Source: Papilionanthe hookeriana x Papilionanthe teres
Taxonomy: Eukaryota; Streptophyta; Magnoliopsida; Asparagales; Orchidaceae
Direction of reading: 5' to 3'
Assembly (NCBI GenBank): GCA_022702705.1
Contig: CM040434.1
Coordinates: 59,885,022-59,949,021, forward strand
Length of the DNA: 64,000 nt
Shown: piece after piece, positions 38,444 to 51,399 of the stretch
How positions within the stretch are numbered: the first letter of the stretch is position 1
Layout: every line of letters begins with the position of its first letter
The notes under the pieces: generated by a model
What the model was told of the DNA's origin: nothing
Databases searched by the model: none
The model's input: only the letters and a program-made list of their open reading frames with translations
Program-made: the position numbers and the translations under genes

Positions 38444-41014
38444 CTACCTAAGATGGGCTAGCACGTTATAGTCCACTTTATTACCATGTTCCTCGGTTTC
38501 TTCCCGAATGGGGAATTCTTCTGTTGGGGTTGGCTCTTCCTGAGCAACCACCTGCTTTCCTTTATCCTTTGGACCCATTCTCGGGGGTAGAACTTTTCCA
38601 CTTCTTAAATTTACTTCAGTTATTTCTTCTGAATTTGGTGTTGAATCTGCCGGTGTATCCTCTTGAATTGGAACAACTGGCTCTTCTAAAATTGCTTCGG
38701 TGTCTGATGGTTCTAATTCTATCATGATCGGAGCCCCTCGGAATTCACAAATAGACTCGTTGCTTGTCAAGCATTCGTAGCCTCCTTTGTGAACATCTTC
38801 TTCGTCGTGGTCGTCAAGGTTGTGTATGATTTGAGAATCGTTATTTATGTTGGAATCGAGATCTGGATTAAGCAGGTTGTCACTAGTTATGTAATCGTTA
38901 GAAACAGTCAAAACGTAGCCAATGCCATAACCCTTATCATTATAAGATCCCGCCGGGGCGAGCAAATAATCATACAGAGTCAGGAGTTCAAGGGATTTCT
39001 CCCACGAATTAGAAACAAACGGATAAGCAGCCCCTAGTCTACCCTTCGGAGCCTCGGTCTTCTTTTCTTCCACGATCTTCTCTTCCTTCTGGGACGGTTC
39101 TTCAATCGCAAGTGATAGTGTCGGCTTGACAGGTTTCAAACTCTGAGTTGAAGCTTGTACCAAAGCGGCCTGGATGTGATCCAAAATTTTCTTCGATGAT
39201 CTTTTCCAGACAGTACTCCATCCATCATCAGTCGTGTATGGGTTTATCGGAATAATGGGATCCGTGGAAATAACGTTGACGGAACCTCCTTTCTGGGGTT
39301 CCTTCATGTATTCCTTTGGGATCGTCATGTTCCCTCTCCGGAGATTGTCATCAAGCCAACTCTTGAATGTGATGCAATCCTCTATCTTGTGTTCGAGCAT
39401 CTGGTGGTAAGGACAATAGTTCGGATGATCTTTCTTATTGACTTCCTCCGGCTTCTTGGGCTCTGAGAGCTGAAAATCTGGTGTCTTCATTAAGCTGCAG
39501 AACATCTTCGCTACTGCTTCAGTTTTGAATGGATATTCTTTATTTAGAAGTTCTTTTAAGGTAAGCGATGAGCGAGGCTGTTGCTCATAATGCTGCGGCG
39601 ACTGATAGCTCAGAGGAGGTTGCCTGGTAGCCTCGCTCGAGGTTGCCGATAGCCTGCTCGAGGTTGCCGATAAGTCCGTTGCGGTGGTTGATAACTAGGC
39701 CGTGGCCGCTCTGATCGTATCCGAACCAGTCGCTTGCCCTTATCTACCGCCGCGACGATTCCAGCATTTCTTTTTGAATGTTTTCACAGGCTTCTGCTTA
39801 TCGTTCTTGTCCGCGAAACTTAACTGCTTTGCCTCTTCTTGCAAGCTCCTGGCCTTGCTAAGCAACTTCTTGAAAGTCTTGATTTTAAATCCTTTAAGGA
39901 GAAGTGCTTTCGAGCCATGGATACTTTTAAAAGGGATGCCGACTGAATGTTGTTCTTGAAGCTGTGGTTCACACTTCATGCTTAAGTTTCTCCATCGAAG
40001 TATGTAATCCACTAAAGTCTCGTTCGGCTTTTGTTGCTCTACCACAAGATCACCGATAGTGATGTGGTGATGAGCCCCGGGAAATCATTTCACGAAGAGA
40101 TTCTCTAGTTCTGAGAAGCTCTTTTCTGAACCATTCGACAATTCTGCGTACCAGTCCAAGGCAATCCCTGACAAACTGCTGATGAACTGTCGGAAGAGTA
40201 AAGCGTCACTTCCACCGGCATTGCAGCAACTAGCACAAAAATGTGCGACATGCTGCCGAGGATTTCCCGTTCCATCAAAAGTCTTAAACAGAGGTGGTAC
40301 GAAGCCTTTCGGGTATTGGACTGCATCGAACTCTTCGGGGTAAGGTCTACCCGTCTGAATAGATGCTCCACTCTTAGATTGTGCTAGGGCTTCTCGCACC
40401 TGCTGTTCTACCATGCTCTTAATGTTCTTTTCTGGAATCATGCTTTGTGCAGGATCCTTCTTTGGTGGTTCGTCTCCATTGACGGATGTGATCTCTTTTC
40501 ATCCATTTGCAATATGGATAATTTCTGGGTTCGTTTCTTTCTGAGGTTGTACCTGACTCTGGAGAGTGGCTAAGGCAGTAGCCATCTCTTCCATTCTCTT
40601 TGCCATCTGGGAAATTGTATCATCTCTTTCCCGAAGCTGTGCTCTCATTACTTCCAGTTCATCTCTTTCTGCAGTTGCTGGAGCACCTTGCAAGGCTGAT
40701 GATGCTCGCGTTTCAACCATGTTGATCTCGGCATACTCCTCATCCATGAAGTCTGATGAGTCAACTTCATCTTGTAGTCTTTCTTCCCTTTCTTTTGCTA
40801 ATCGTTGGATGTCGGTCCTTAATTTGTCCAAGGCATCCTCTAGTGGCCTTTTCCGCACGGTCTCGCAGTCGTCTCGTGTCGGTTGTTGAACTTCCTTTTC
40901 GGGAGTCCCCTTTATTGCAGTAGTACTTTCTTCTGATTCAAGTCTTCTGACAAGACTTTTCTTCTCAGGACATTGTTTTGGTCTTAGCTCGCCAGTAGTA
41001 GGTCGCCATGCCAT
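38444..41014 (-). pseudogene. gag polyprotein, broken by stops
   Basis: This is the structural protein that packages element RNA. One minus-strand frame is readable from Met at 41014 to 38444 (about 857 codons) but is interrupted by TGA at 40499 and 40085, TAA at 39740 and TAG at 39695 and 38444. Order: a charged N-terminal part with a heptad-like coiled coil (RDDTISQMAKRMEEMATAL), then the capsid-like region with FKTFDGTGNPRQHV and LPW-type ALDWYAEL, then a basic tract KTFKKKCWNRRGGR. Next, at about 39,400, is a zinc knuckle CPYHQMLEHKIEDC with spacing C-x2-H-x4-H-x4-C, the CHHC form common in Tat-group gag. An acidic linker leads towards the protease. Two of the stops look like CGA (Arg) changed to TGA. 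Confidence 0.9.
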
Positions 41015-41040
41015 CCTTCTGCGGCAGGAAGCTCAGGACC

Positions 41041-42197
41041 GGATGATCCGTCGCCTATATGCTAGAAGGTGGTATCCTCCCTAATTTGTAGACCCGATAC
41101 AACAACAGGTGAACTGGCTTTTATCTTCTTCTTTGGTTTCTCTGTGGCAGCAACAGGCTTTATTCGCGGTTTGAGGCGGGATTTAGCTGGCACTCATTCT
41201 ATCCTTCTTAAGATTTCTGACACAGGGCATCCTTCTTTCTTTGCCAATCTTTCTATCACAGCTTGCAGCTGAGCCAATGGCGTAGTCTTATCCCTTTTCC
41301 TATTGTAATTGTTGTAGTACGTAGGTCGGGGTAATGCAGTGGCGATCCTACGGACATCCTCTTCATCTGATGCGGCAGAGAAAGAGTAAAACCTGCTCCC
41401 TCACAACAGAGGTATATACTCAGGCAGTTCATCTTTTTCCTCAGGAATTTCTTCTAGAAATGCAACTTCAGCAGCTCTGGCTTTCTCGATCCTGGCGATC
41501 TTTCTGCTTCTATTTCTTCTTTGAGTCTGAGTTAGGGGTGCAACTCTTAAACTGGACCCAATCTCAAAAACAGATGGTATTGTAGCAAAATCGTACCCTC
41601 AACGGTGACAGTGCTCATCACGGACTTGGATTTCCTTCCCCTTCGCGTTTGGCAGAAGTCGGGGTAGGTGCAGAGATGACTAGACCGGTGGGGGTAGAGA
41701 CAACAGTCCTCCTATGAATAGTAGTACTCCTTTCAGCTGGAACCCTTTGTAGGGGAGGGAATTCTTGAGTTGATTTTAGGTTGTACTCAATCACGGGCTC
41801 TTCAGTTTCTGACACTTTATCCATTAGTGTGAAGAGAGTGACATTAGCAAACTTGATATTTGTGTTGCCGAATCGTTGTCCGAAATGGATATCCCATTGT
41901 CGGGCAGCTCATCCTTGTAAATGGTGAAGTCCATTCAATTGGTGAAGGAGAAGATTAGCTTTGGGTCAGTCATTTTCTGCAGGGCAGATTCCGAATGTCA
42001 GCCCCGAATTATGCTTCCTTTTGTCGTAAAGTTTAGGACGAAAAAGAAAGAGTCCGAACACATTATCATTTATCTTAGTGTATTTGTGATTTTTAAAAGA
42101 GATTTTTTGTTAGAAGGTTGTCTATTAGCGGGTTCGTTTGTTAGAAACAAAACAATTAAAGAAAAAAGGGTTATAGAAAAATGGAGAGAGGAACTAT
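41041..42197 (-). pseudogene. Degraded ORF1 upstream of gag (unknown function)
   Basis: Between the PBS and gag lies an eroded coding stretch that resembles no family I know. The longest open piece is 68 codons (41618-41824), rich in Pro, Thr and Ser and beginning MDKVSETEEP. In other minus-strand frames there are readable pieces: a VTVEG segment near 41,600, APLTQTQRRNRSRKIARIEK near 41,500, and ERLAKKEGCPVSEILRR near 41,220. Stops and frame changes separate them. Ogre elements are known for an extra ORF before gag, and this fits that position. Several pieces resemble the leader of the AlkB ORF at 32.8-33.3 kb (VTVEG followed by a basic TQRRN segment), which suggests common origin. The function is unknown. 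Confidence 0.6.
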
Positions 42198-42215
42198 TCC
42201 CCAGCGGAGTCGCCA
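42198..42215 (-). other. Primer-binding site, tRNA-Arg type
   Basis: Read on the minus strand, five bases after the 5' LTR end, the sequence is TGGCGACTCCGCTGGGGA. It begins with the TGG that pairs with the CCA end of a tRNA and is 18 bases long. A tRNA-Arg primer is what has been reported for Ogre elements, so I assign that by analogy and have not compared a tRNA sequence. Its position fixes the minus strand as the coding orientation. Confidence 0.88.
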
Positions 42216-44469
42216 GAAGTTGTCGGCATATTTTTAGGTTGAGTGTGTTGTATTTTAAAAAAAGGGCAAAAATTGTCGGTGAATTTTAAATTTTAAATTT
42301 AATTTAAATATATATATAATTTAGAAAGTAGCGTTTGATTTTTGAAAATGATTTTTAGTTTGAAAATTTTAAGATATGAAATCAAACTGATTTTACATCC
42401 CGAATAGCTTATGTAAACGAGCACCGCATCACAAACCGTATAACTATTCCGAAGAATAGACGCACTGCTTGATGATGGGGCTCGATTAAATAAACTAGAA
42501 GATTTGTGACATCCGATTGGTCTGAAAACCAATTTTATAAGCTGACAAATTCCCCTGGTTAATATAAAGAAATTAAGCAGGGTTTATATTACCTGGGTTC
42601 TTAAAGTTCACTATAAGAGCAAGCCCCTATAGTTAATTACATCTTAAATGACGGGAATCACTTAAGAAAACTCTCGATAATGATTAGTGATTTTGTTCTC
42701 AAGAATTTCAAAGTTTAAGGTTTTCAAAGGATTTGAGTTTTGGAAATTTCAATAGGGAATGGATCAAATTGGAACAATTTATTTTAAGAGTCCAAAGGAA
42801 GGAATGTAGGAGAAGCTGAGGATCCAAGAAGAATCGTTGCAACTTCACAAACTATCCTATTGTTTGGCTTCAATTTAGGAAAATTATTTAATGTTGCAAT
42901 CCTGCCAATTTTAATTAATTAGGACATATATTAGTATGACATAATCATGCAAATAGCCTCGAAGATATGAGGGTTTATGTCGTACCGAACGACTACCTCG
43001 AAGTCCTAAGACCGGTTAGGTCTTAATTTACATGACATGATCATGCAAATGCCTAACGAAGAGTTGAGGATTTATATTTCACTAGGCAAACTACCTCGAA
43101 GTCCTATGGCTTGGTTATTTAATTCTAAGAAAGGTTTTGTTGAAGTAGATTCCGGTTTTGCTGATGACAATGGCCGTGCTGCCCACTATGCTCCGAGCTC
43201 CTTGTTGTTGCAGAGGTTTAGTTTTAGAAGTCATAAATCAGGAGATGAGAAAAGTGTTTTGGTTTAGAGAAAATCTTAAAATCCAAGTGTTTTTAATATT
43301 TTAATTAAAACAAATTTTAAAGTTGTTTAAACATATCCCATTAAGATCCCACGGTTCCGTCATCCCGACATCGTTATTTTCATCGAATTCACTTAGTCCA
43401 GATGAATTTGCTAAACTCAACTGAATGAGTTCCACACCTTCATTTAGACCGTGGGAAATCTCGTTAGCAACACGTGGGTTACATCATCCGAGGTATTCCC
43501 GATCATTCAACGAGACGTTTTAATTTAGTTGCAATTGTAGTTTTGTTGTTCTGTTTGTGATTAAATTTTGAGTTGTTTTATATTTTGGAATGTTGTGGCG
43601 GTGAATTTCATCTTATGGTGATTTTTAGTTTAGTTTTAGTCTCAGTTTTGGGACTATCCTAAAGGTTTTGGTTTTCATGCAACAGTCTTATTTAACATGC
43701 AAGAAAAGTAAAGTACAGTGCATGTAAGTAAATTGCAACAAAGTAAACTACAATAAAATAAAAAAGTACCTAGAGGGTCTTCCCGTCATCCCAAGCTGCA
43801 CTTAAAACACATGTTAAGGCATTTAAATATTTCAATAGATACCTAGGTAAAGTTAAGGGAAGGGTTTTGGTTTTCTACCAAATTCCTAATCCTAGTTATC
43901 TCCTATGACGTCTAGGTTCTTGGTTTGGTTTAAGGATGATTTACTTCATCAAAGAACAATTAAATTCAGTTGTTCTTCTAAAACATCCCGTCATATTGAG
44001 GAAGTGCTTAGGACGAGTCTTAAACATCTTTTCAATATTTCTGGGATTTGTTTTGAGTCAAATTAAATTTAGTTGCACAAGTGAATTAATCATCCAGGAG
44101 TTTAGTTAAACTTTGTCTCTTGCTCAGTGAACTTAGGTATTTGATTACCTGATGAATGAAGTGACATCTCACTTAATACTCTATTTAAGAGTTATTAAAG
44201 CTTTTAAGGGAAAGTTAGTTTATTGAGAATTTTAATCAAATTTGAGTTAATGATTTAAAGTGTTTTAATTTAATTATGAAGTTTTAATTAATAATTTTAA
44301 GTTTGGAATAGTGTTCAAATTATTTCAGATTCAATTTAAATCTTTACACTTTCAGTTATCTTAATATTTCAAATTGATGTTCATGTTTCAAATTCACTTT
44401 GATAGAAAGAGGTGTTGAAAGTATTGATATGTTTTGATTTAACTCTTAATGATTTCATTTAGGTTTGTT

Positions 44470-44865
44470 GTTAAATGATTTTAGTTTAATTTAATTCAAT
44501 TTGATTTTAATTTAATTTAACTTTATTTAATTTAATTTTAATTTAATTTTAATTTAACTTAATTTTAATATAATTTTATTTAATTTAATTTTATTTTTAT
44601 TTTATTTTATTTTAATTTTATTCAATTTAATTTTAATTTTATTTAATTTTAATTTAATTTTAATTTTATTTAATTTAATTTAATTTAATTTAATTTAATT
44701 TTAGTTTTAATTTTAGTTTTAATTGTTAATTTTAATTTAATTTTAACTTACTTTTAATTTAATTTTGATTATTAATTTTAATTTAATTTTAATTTAATTT
44801 AATTTAATTTTAATTGTTAATTTTAATTTTAGTTTTAATTGTTAATTTAGATTATTATTTTAATT
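44470..44865. repeat. TTTAA low-complexity tract in 5' LTR
   Basis: This is the counterpart of 22980-23395. The flanks align base for base while the tract itself has slipped, with a TTTTATTTTA run near 44,590 not found in the other LTR. Confidence 0.85.
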
Positions 44866-46594
44866 CTTAATTAGGAACTAAATATTGTTAAAGTGATTTA
44901 TTTAGGGATTTTTAAATTAAAGAATAAATATCCTCTTAATAATATCCCTATTTTAATAATCCAAATTTTAAATATATCCTTTCCAAAATTTAAATCACTT
45001 AATTAATTAAAGTTTCATTTTGATATTTTCAAAGTGTTTAATGTGTCTCTACCCTTTAATTTCCCTAAGTTTCAATCATCCAAGAGAAAGTTAAAATCAA
45101 ATATTTTACCCCCCATTTTGATTAAACCTAAAGTTTTAATTAAGGGTTAAAATTCTTAATTGCCTTTATGCCTTTTTAGGCTTATTTATTTCATAACTCA
45201 CTAAATTGAGCTCAAATGAATTTGAAATTTTTATGTCACCTCACTCACATGCCAATTAAGACATTAGAGGAGAAAATGTGATTTTTCTGAATTTAATTTA
45301 TTTATAAAATTATTTTTAGTAGAAAATAAGGGTTTTCAAAGAAAATTCAACAACGTGACCAAGGAAAGGTGTCTGTCCTTAAGAAAAATATGGGGTGTTC
45401 CTAATGGCCAGAGGACCACTTGGACCAAGTTTTGTGATTTTTGAATGATATTTTATTTATTATAATTATTTTGACTTTTAGAGTATTAATTAATTTTAAA
45501 ATAAAATAAAAGTTGAAAAAAGGATTTTATATTTTTCTTAAATTTCTCTAACCTCAAGGAGTTCAGAGAAATAAATTTTATAATTTTTTGATTTTCTTTT
45601 TGATTTATTAGAATTATTTTAGTGAAAAGGTTGAAAATTCATTTTTTTAATATTAAAAATTACATTAAGCCTTTAAAATTCAATATCTCATCCTAGGGAC
45701 TTGGGAAAAATATTTGATTTGTTCTTAAGTGATTAGGAGTCAAAATGTGACATTTTTATGATTTTTAATATTTTTTTTATTTTTATTATTTTTTAATTAT
45801 TAAAATATTAAAATATTGTGAAAAATAAACTTTTTTTAGAAAATTCTAAATTTAATTTTCCTGAACTCTCCTGATATCAGAGAAGCTCCAAAACCATTTT
45901 TGTGAATTTTTGAAAAGTATTTTTGGAGTTATGAATTTTTAAAGTTCTATTTTGCTTATGAGGCTTAATCAATCCATTTAGTGGGGTTAATCAAGTCCAA
46001 TTGATTTCAAAATTTTATGTAAGGTTCCTCTGACCCTAAAGAGTAATGGAGAATTATTTTCAAGTCAATTTAGTGTATGGTTAATCCTAATTTAATTAAA
46101 TTTAATTTTAGGGGTTTAGGCCAATTAAGGTTAATATGAATGAATTAACTCTAAATATATTTTTCATGGGGTCCTCTAGTCCTAAGAAAGATCACCAAAT
46201 TTTCCTAGAATTTATTTTACAACATGCTAATTATTGGAATTAAAATACCTAAAATAGTGACATGAACTTGAAACTTCAATAACTTTTCACAGAAATGGCC
46301 TCTGACATTGAAAAATTCAGGGAATGTTCCTAAGATCAAAGGCTTCAAAAGCCCTATGCTCTCATGCCATGGTGAATTATCTATGCAAATGAAGAATCAA
46401 AATACTGAAAATAGTAAATAAATTATTCAAAATAAAATACAAATCCAATTAACTTGATTTTATTTCCACATTATTCTCCTCTGTTCACTGAGCAAGAGGG
46501 TATTTTTATTTTATTTTTGTCATTTTTCTATGCAAAGTATGAAATTTCTAAGTTCTGGGTATTTAATTAATTCAGAAAATAGGGATTTATCTAT

Positions 46595-46815
46595 TTATCC
46601 ACGTGGCGCTGCGTCAACCTCGGCAGCTCCGAAGCCCCTATGTGTTGCGCTCCCATTCGACGCCGCCACTTGAGTCAGCAGCCACGCGTCCCGGGGTTCA
46701 CGTACCATTGCACCATCTGACTTGATCTCGACCGTCCGCTCGATACACGTTCGATCCAACGGCTCCTGGTCATCGTCTACGGCTGGTGTGCACCCGAAAC
46801 CGTCCACACTAAAAC
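46595..46815. promoter_or_regulatory. CpG-rich block in 5' LTR
   Basis: This is the counterpart of 25105-25345. Several CpGs present there read TpG or CpA here (CACGTGGCGCTGCGTCAAC), consistent with deamination of methylated C. A promoter role is inferred only from base composition and position. Confidence 0.35.
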
Positions 46816-49761
46816 TCTAAGATCTCACTAGATTCTCAATGGATTTTCGAGTTCTTATACTCTATCGATTCATCTTGAAGAGACAAACACATCCATAAGG
46901 TTTATAGGCTATGAAATTAACCCAAACAAAATGGAGAATTGCTGGAAGCTCGGGAGGAAGAATGAGTTCATACCTTTGCTCAGAGAAGTGAAGCTTCGAT
47001 CTGAGAGTTGTGTCACCTTCGATTGAGTCCAGGCAAGCTCCAGATGAAGTCTCTGGCTCTGGGGAATTGTCTAGGTATGAAAGTGACCAAGGCCAATCAC
47101 AAAGCTTGGAGGCTGGAAGCAATGGCTGGCCTGGTGAGGGGGCTTTTGCTGGGGAACTTCTCCTCTTGGTCTGGTGAAGGTGTAGGATCAATCAATTTAG
47201 GGATTGGCTCACTGTGGTGAAGTGTCCTATTTTTTGGGTGGATTTTCAACTCAGAAATTGAGCTCACATTGAGGGTGTTAGGGCTGGATTTCAGTGGGGA
47301 TCAAGTTCTCTATGTCTGGAGAGGGGTCTGGAGTGATTTTGGCAGAGTTTTGGTTAGGTTTGGTTCAACTACTCATTTGGCCGAGAGGTGGTGGTGTTTA
47401 AATAGAGGTGGCTGGAGGGCTTCCCAGGGGCAATTGGTGGCTGGGATCAGCTGCTCAAGGGAGGAGAAGAACAGCCATGATGTCCATCTGGTTGAGACAG
47501 CTCAGCCAGAGAGAATTGAAAATTTTTGCTCACATGGAGCTCTCGGCCAAGGTGTTTTCTGGCGACCCAGGTGGCTAGCTGGCCAGGCATTGGTCACCAT
47601 CTTAACCAGTGAGGTCAGAGCTGGGGTTTGGTGCAAGCAATTGGCTATTGTCATGTGTAAGGAAGTTTGATTAAAATGGCATGGGGTAAAGGTCATTTTG
47701 GCTTGATTTTGGTCAATTCATGTATTTGGGTTTGGTGCACCCACCAAGGGACTGATTTGGGCTGAGGGAGGTCAGATGAGTCAGCTGGTTAGGAGTGGAG
47801 AAGTCCCCATCCAAATATATTTGGATTAATTTTGGGTTAGGGTGGAACATGGGTATGGCTAATGACTTTAGGGAGTGTTTAAAGGATCTCTTCCTTTTGC
47901 CATTTAGGTAGGTTGACAATCCTAAGATTCTCATGGCTTCTATGTGGCTTAAGCATGGCTCCAAGGCTTATCTATTGCTTGCTCATGGCTTAGCTCAATT
48001 TCATAGAAATGGGTCATTCGGAATTTTGAAAATTTTGAATTCTTTTAATGGGATTTGTCATGATGCCATTTTGGTTCGATCAACATGATGGATTTTGGAC
48101 ATAGGGGGTGGTTTTGATTAAAAAGAATGACAAATGAAAATGTCATGTGGCCTTTAGGATAGCTTTTGGGCTTTTGAAATGGCTTTGGATGGGCTTTTAA
48201 AGTGGTTTAAGGAAGTGGGCTTCTGGATTTTAAAATGGGCTTTTGGATGAAAATTTTATGAAGGACCATGTCAAATAAATGTTGCAATTGGTTTAGGCAT
48301 GTGTCATGAGTGATTTGGAACAAATTTGAAGTGATTTTGGATTGAATTGGGTTTAATTTGGGCTTTTTTGGTAAAGGGGCCAAGGTGGGCCAAATTGGGC
48401 TAAGGTTGGGTTAAATTTGGATTTGATGTAAAATTAATGTTGAGAAATATTTATGGGAATGTCACAAAGAGTTTCCAACTTTGGTTGGGCTTTGATTTTG
48501 GGATTTGGGACCATTTAGGTTAGGTTTTGGCTTAGGTCAATTTAAGGGATTTTGGTTTTGGGTTAGGTTTGGGTGGAGTTTAGGTTCAAATTTTGGGCAA
48601 ATCAACTTAGTGTTTTGTTCATGGGGATGTTGGGAAGGCTTTAGAAAAGATTTGGGACCAATTGGAGTTGAATTGGATGGGTTTGTGCTATGTTTAGGTC
48701 ATGGGCCAAAATTGGGCCTTAGGCTTCAAATTAAAATTGGGCTCAAATGTCAATCAAATTAAACTTGGATTTTGTCTAAATTGAGGTTGGGGATATTTAA
48801 TTGAAGTTTAGAATTGAATTGGACCAGAATTGAGGTCAATTGGGGTGGTTTGGTTTGACATTGGGTTCACTTGGGTTTAAAATGGGGCAAATTTGGGGTT
48901 CTGGTAAAAGTGGGGGTAAATTGGCAAAATTGGCCCATGGTGTAGTTGAAAAAAATGAAATTGGGAATATTTGGGATTTTCTGGAATTGTTTTGGGAATT
49001 TTCTGAATTTTTGGATTTTTGGGCTAAGAATGGCATTTTGGGTATTTGGAGGGTATTGGGGGGTACGTTTGGAATTTTTGGTATTTTTGGTATTTTTGGC
49101 TATGGATGATCAATTTGAGTGGGGGAAAATTTTTTAGGACTGATTTTGAGGAATTTTGGGTAATTTAGGTAATTTTAAAGTTTTGGGTAGTTCCAAGGGC
49201 ATTTGGTAGGTTTAGTGGGTCCGGGGCCCCGGGGGTCAAAAATTGAAATTTTGAAAAAATGAAGATTGATCAAATTTCAGTAAAATGGAATCACTTTGGT
49301 TGAGCTATGAAGCCACATTATGCCCATATGAGCCATGAGAGGACTCATTTGGGGGCATTCACTATATTGTTCCTAACCCTCTTAGCCTGGGGCTTAGGGG
49401 TTAAGGACCATCCATATGAATTTCCTACATGAGTCAGGAAGTCAAGTTAGGTGAGAGTGTGGTTTTAGGACTTTGAATGTGTGTGAGAGTGTAGTGTATG
49501 TGCAAGTTAACTCTCACCAGACCAGGCCATCCAGGGTATTCCTAAGGCCAAAAAGTCCTATAGGGAACTCATCCTTTAAACCTCCACATTCGATTTCAAC
49601 GCTCTAGGTGATTAGGGGTCTACAATCAAGCTTCGTGGGTTTGCAGGGAGTCAAGAGGTGTTTGAATTTCTAAAGGGTGGGTTCCACTTCTAGTCCTCTA
49701 AGATTAGTCAAAGGAAAAGCCTATGGCTAGATCCTAAGTACTAAGGAGTGAGAAAAGAAGA

Positions 49762-49782
49762 GACCTCATCAAAAATGAGGTC
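49762..49782. other. LTR-terminal hairpin (5' LTR copy)
   Basis: This is the same perfect 8-bp inverted repeat as at 28233-28253, at the start of U3 in the coding sense. It lies four bases from the terminus on which integrase acts. Confidence 0.7.
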
Positions 49783-49786
49783 AACA

Positions 49787-49791
49787 TTAAT
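49787..49791. other. Target-site duplication, right copy (TTAAT)
   Basis: TTAAT follows the terminal CA of the right LTR (plus-strand reading) and matches the five bases before the left LTR. It confirms that both LTR ends are original and that the element entered as one unit. Confidence 0.93.
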
Positions 49792-51399
49792 CTTTGACCC
49801 AATGACCAACCCATTGGCCTAATAGGTCAACTATTGACCAAAAAGTCAATTTTGATCAAAATAGTCAATTTTTTAATTAATAAACAACTTTTGACCCAAC
49901 AAGTTAATCTTAGACCAAAAGTCAACTGTGGTCTAAATGGACAATCCTTGACCCAATTACAAAGCCATTGACCCAATAGGTCAAATTTTGACCAAATTGT
50001 CAATTTTGGTCAAAATAGTCAATTTTTACTTAATAAACACCCATTAACCCAATATGTCAACTTTTCGCCAAAAAGTCAACTTCGGTCAAAATGGACAGTT
50101 TTTGACCCAATGACCAATCGATTGAGCCATAGGTCTACTTTGGAACAAAAAGTCATCTTTGGTCAGAATGGTTAATTTCTGACCCAATGACCACCCCGTT
50201 GACCCAATGGGCTAACTTTTGACCGAAAATTCCATTTTTGTCAAAATAGTCAATTTTTGACCTAATGACCAATTATTGTCCCAATAAGTCAATCTCTGAC
50301 AAAAAATTCAACTTGGGTCAATATGATAAATCCTTGACCCAATGACAAACCCATTGACCTAATAGTTTAACTTTCGAACAAAGTCAATTTTAGTCAGAAT
50401 AGTTAATTTTTGACTGAATGACTACCATTGACCCAATAGGACAACTTTTGACCAAAAGGTCAACTTTGGTCAATATGGTTAATTTTTGACCCAATGATCA
50501 ACCCATTGGCACAATAGATCAACTTTTGACCAAAAGTCATCTTTGGTCACCAAATTGGTCAACTTTCAACCAAAAAGACAAATTTGGCTAAAATGGTCAA
50601 TTTCTTACCCAATGACTACCTCGTTGACATAATGGGTAAACTTTTGACCAAAAATTTAATTTTTTTCAAAATTATTACCTAATGACCAAAATAACCAATT
50701 TTTGAAATAATGACCAATTATTAACCCAATAAGTCAATCACTGACAAAAAAGTTAACTTTGGTCAAAATGGTCAATCCTTGACCTAATGACAAATTCATT
50801 GGCCAAATAGGTCAACTTTTGACCAAAAAGTCAATTTTGGTCAAAATAGTTAATTTTTGACCTAATTACCTCACGTTAACCTAATAGGTCAACTTTTGAC
50901 TAAAAAGTTAACTTTGGTCAAAATAGTCAATTTTTAACCTAATCTGTCAACTTTTGGCCAAAAATTCATCTTTGGTCAAAATGGTCAATTCTTGACCCAA
51001 TTACTAACTCATTGACCATATATGTCAACTTTTAACTAAAAAGTCAACTTTGGTCAAAATGGTCAATCCTTGACCTAATGTCAAACTCATTGGCTCAATA
51101 GGTTAACTTTTGACCAAAAAGTCAATTTTGGTCAAAAATAGTTAATTTTTGACCTAATGACCTCACGTTGACCCAATTGGTCAACTTTTGACTAAAAAGT
51201 CAACTTTGGTCAAAATAGTCATTTTTTGACCCAATCTGTCAGCTTTGACCAAAAAATCATTTGTGGTCAAAATGGTCAATTCTTTACCCAATTACCAACT
51301 CATTGACCAAATATGTTAACTTTTGACCAAAAAGTTAATTTTGGTCAAAATGGTCAATTCTCGACCCAATGACCTCCCCGTTGACCCAATGTGTAAACT

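Larger units (their letters stand above)
20707..49786 (-). mobile_element. Tat/Ogre-type Ty3/gypsy LTR retrotransposon with an AlkB ORF
   Basis: This is a full-length element of 29,080 bp bounded by two 7.5-kb LTRs and a TTAAT target duplication. It is coded on the minus strand: PBS, ORF1, gag, protease, RT, RNase H, archaeal-type RNase H, integrase, AlkB-like ORF, tandem-repeat 3' untranslated part, 3' LTR. The RT-RH-INT order marks Ty3/gypsy. The second RNase H, the large size, an ORF upstream of gag and 3' tandem repeats point to the Tat/Ogre group as described in plants. All ORFs carry stops or frameshifts, so it cannot move on its own now. Two LTR stretches compared by eye differ at about 6 of 190 and 3 of 120 positions, with further small indels elsewhere, so the insertion is fairly young but not recent. 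Confidence 0.96.
42221..49786 (-). repeat. 5' LTR (7566 bp)
   Basis: This is the upstream LTR in the coding sense, next to the primer-binding site. It has intact TG...CA ends (plus strand TGTCGGCATA to GAGGTCAACA). It would carry the promoter and the transcription start, which I cannot place from the sequence. Relative to the 3' LTR it has small insertions, for example about 17 bp near 47,530 and about 25 bp near 48,945, and it lacks a short segment near 42,260. At multi-kilobase length it is in the range reported for Ogre elements. Short open frames on either strand are shared by both LTRs only because the LTRs are copies. Confidence 0.96.
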
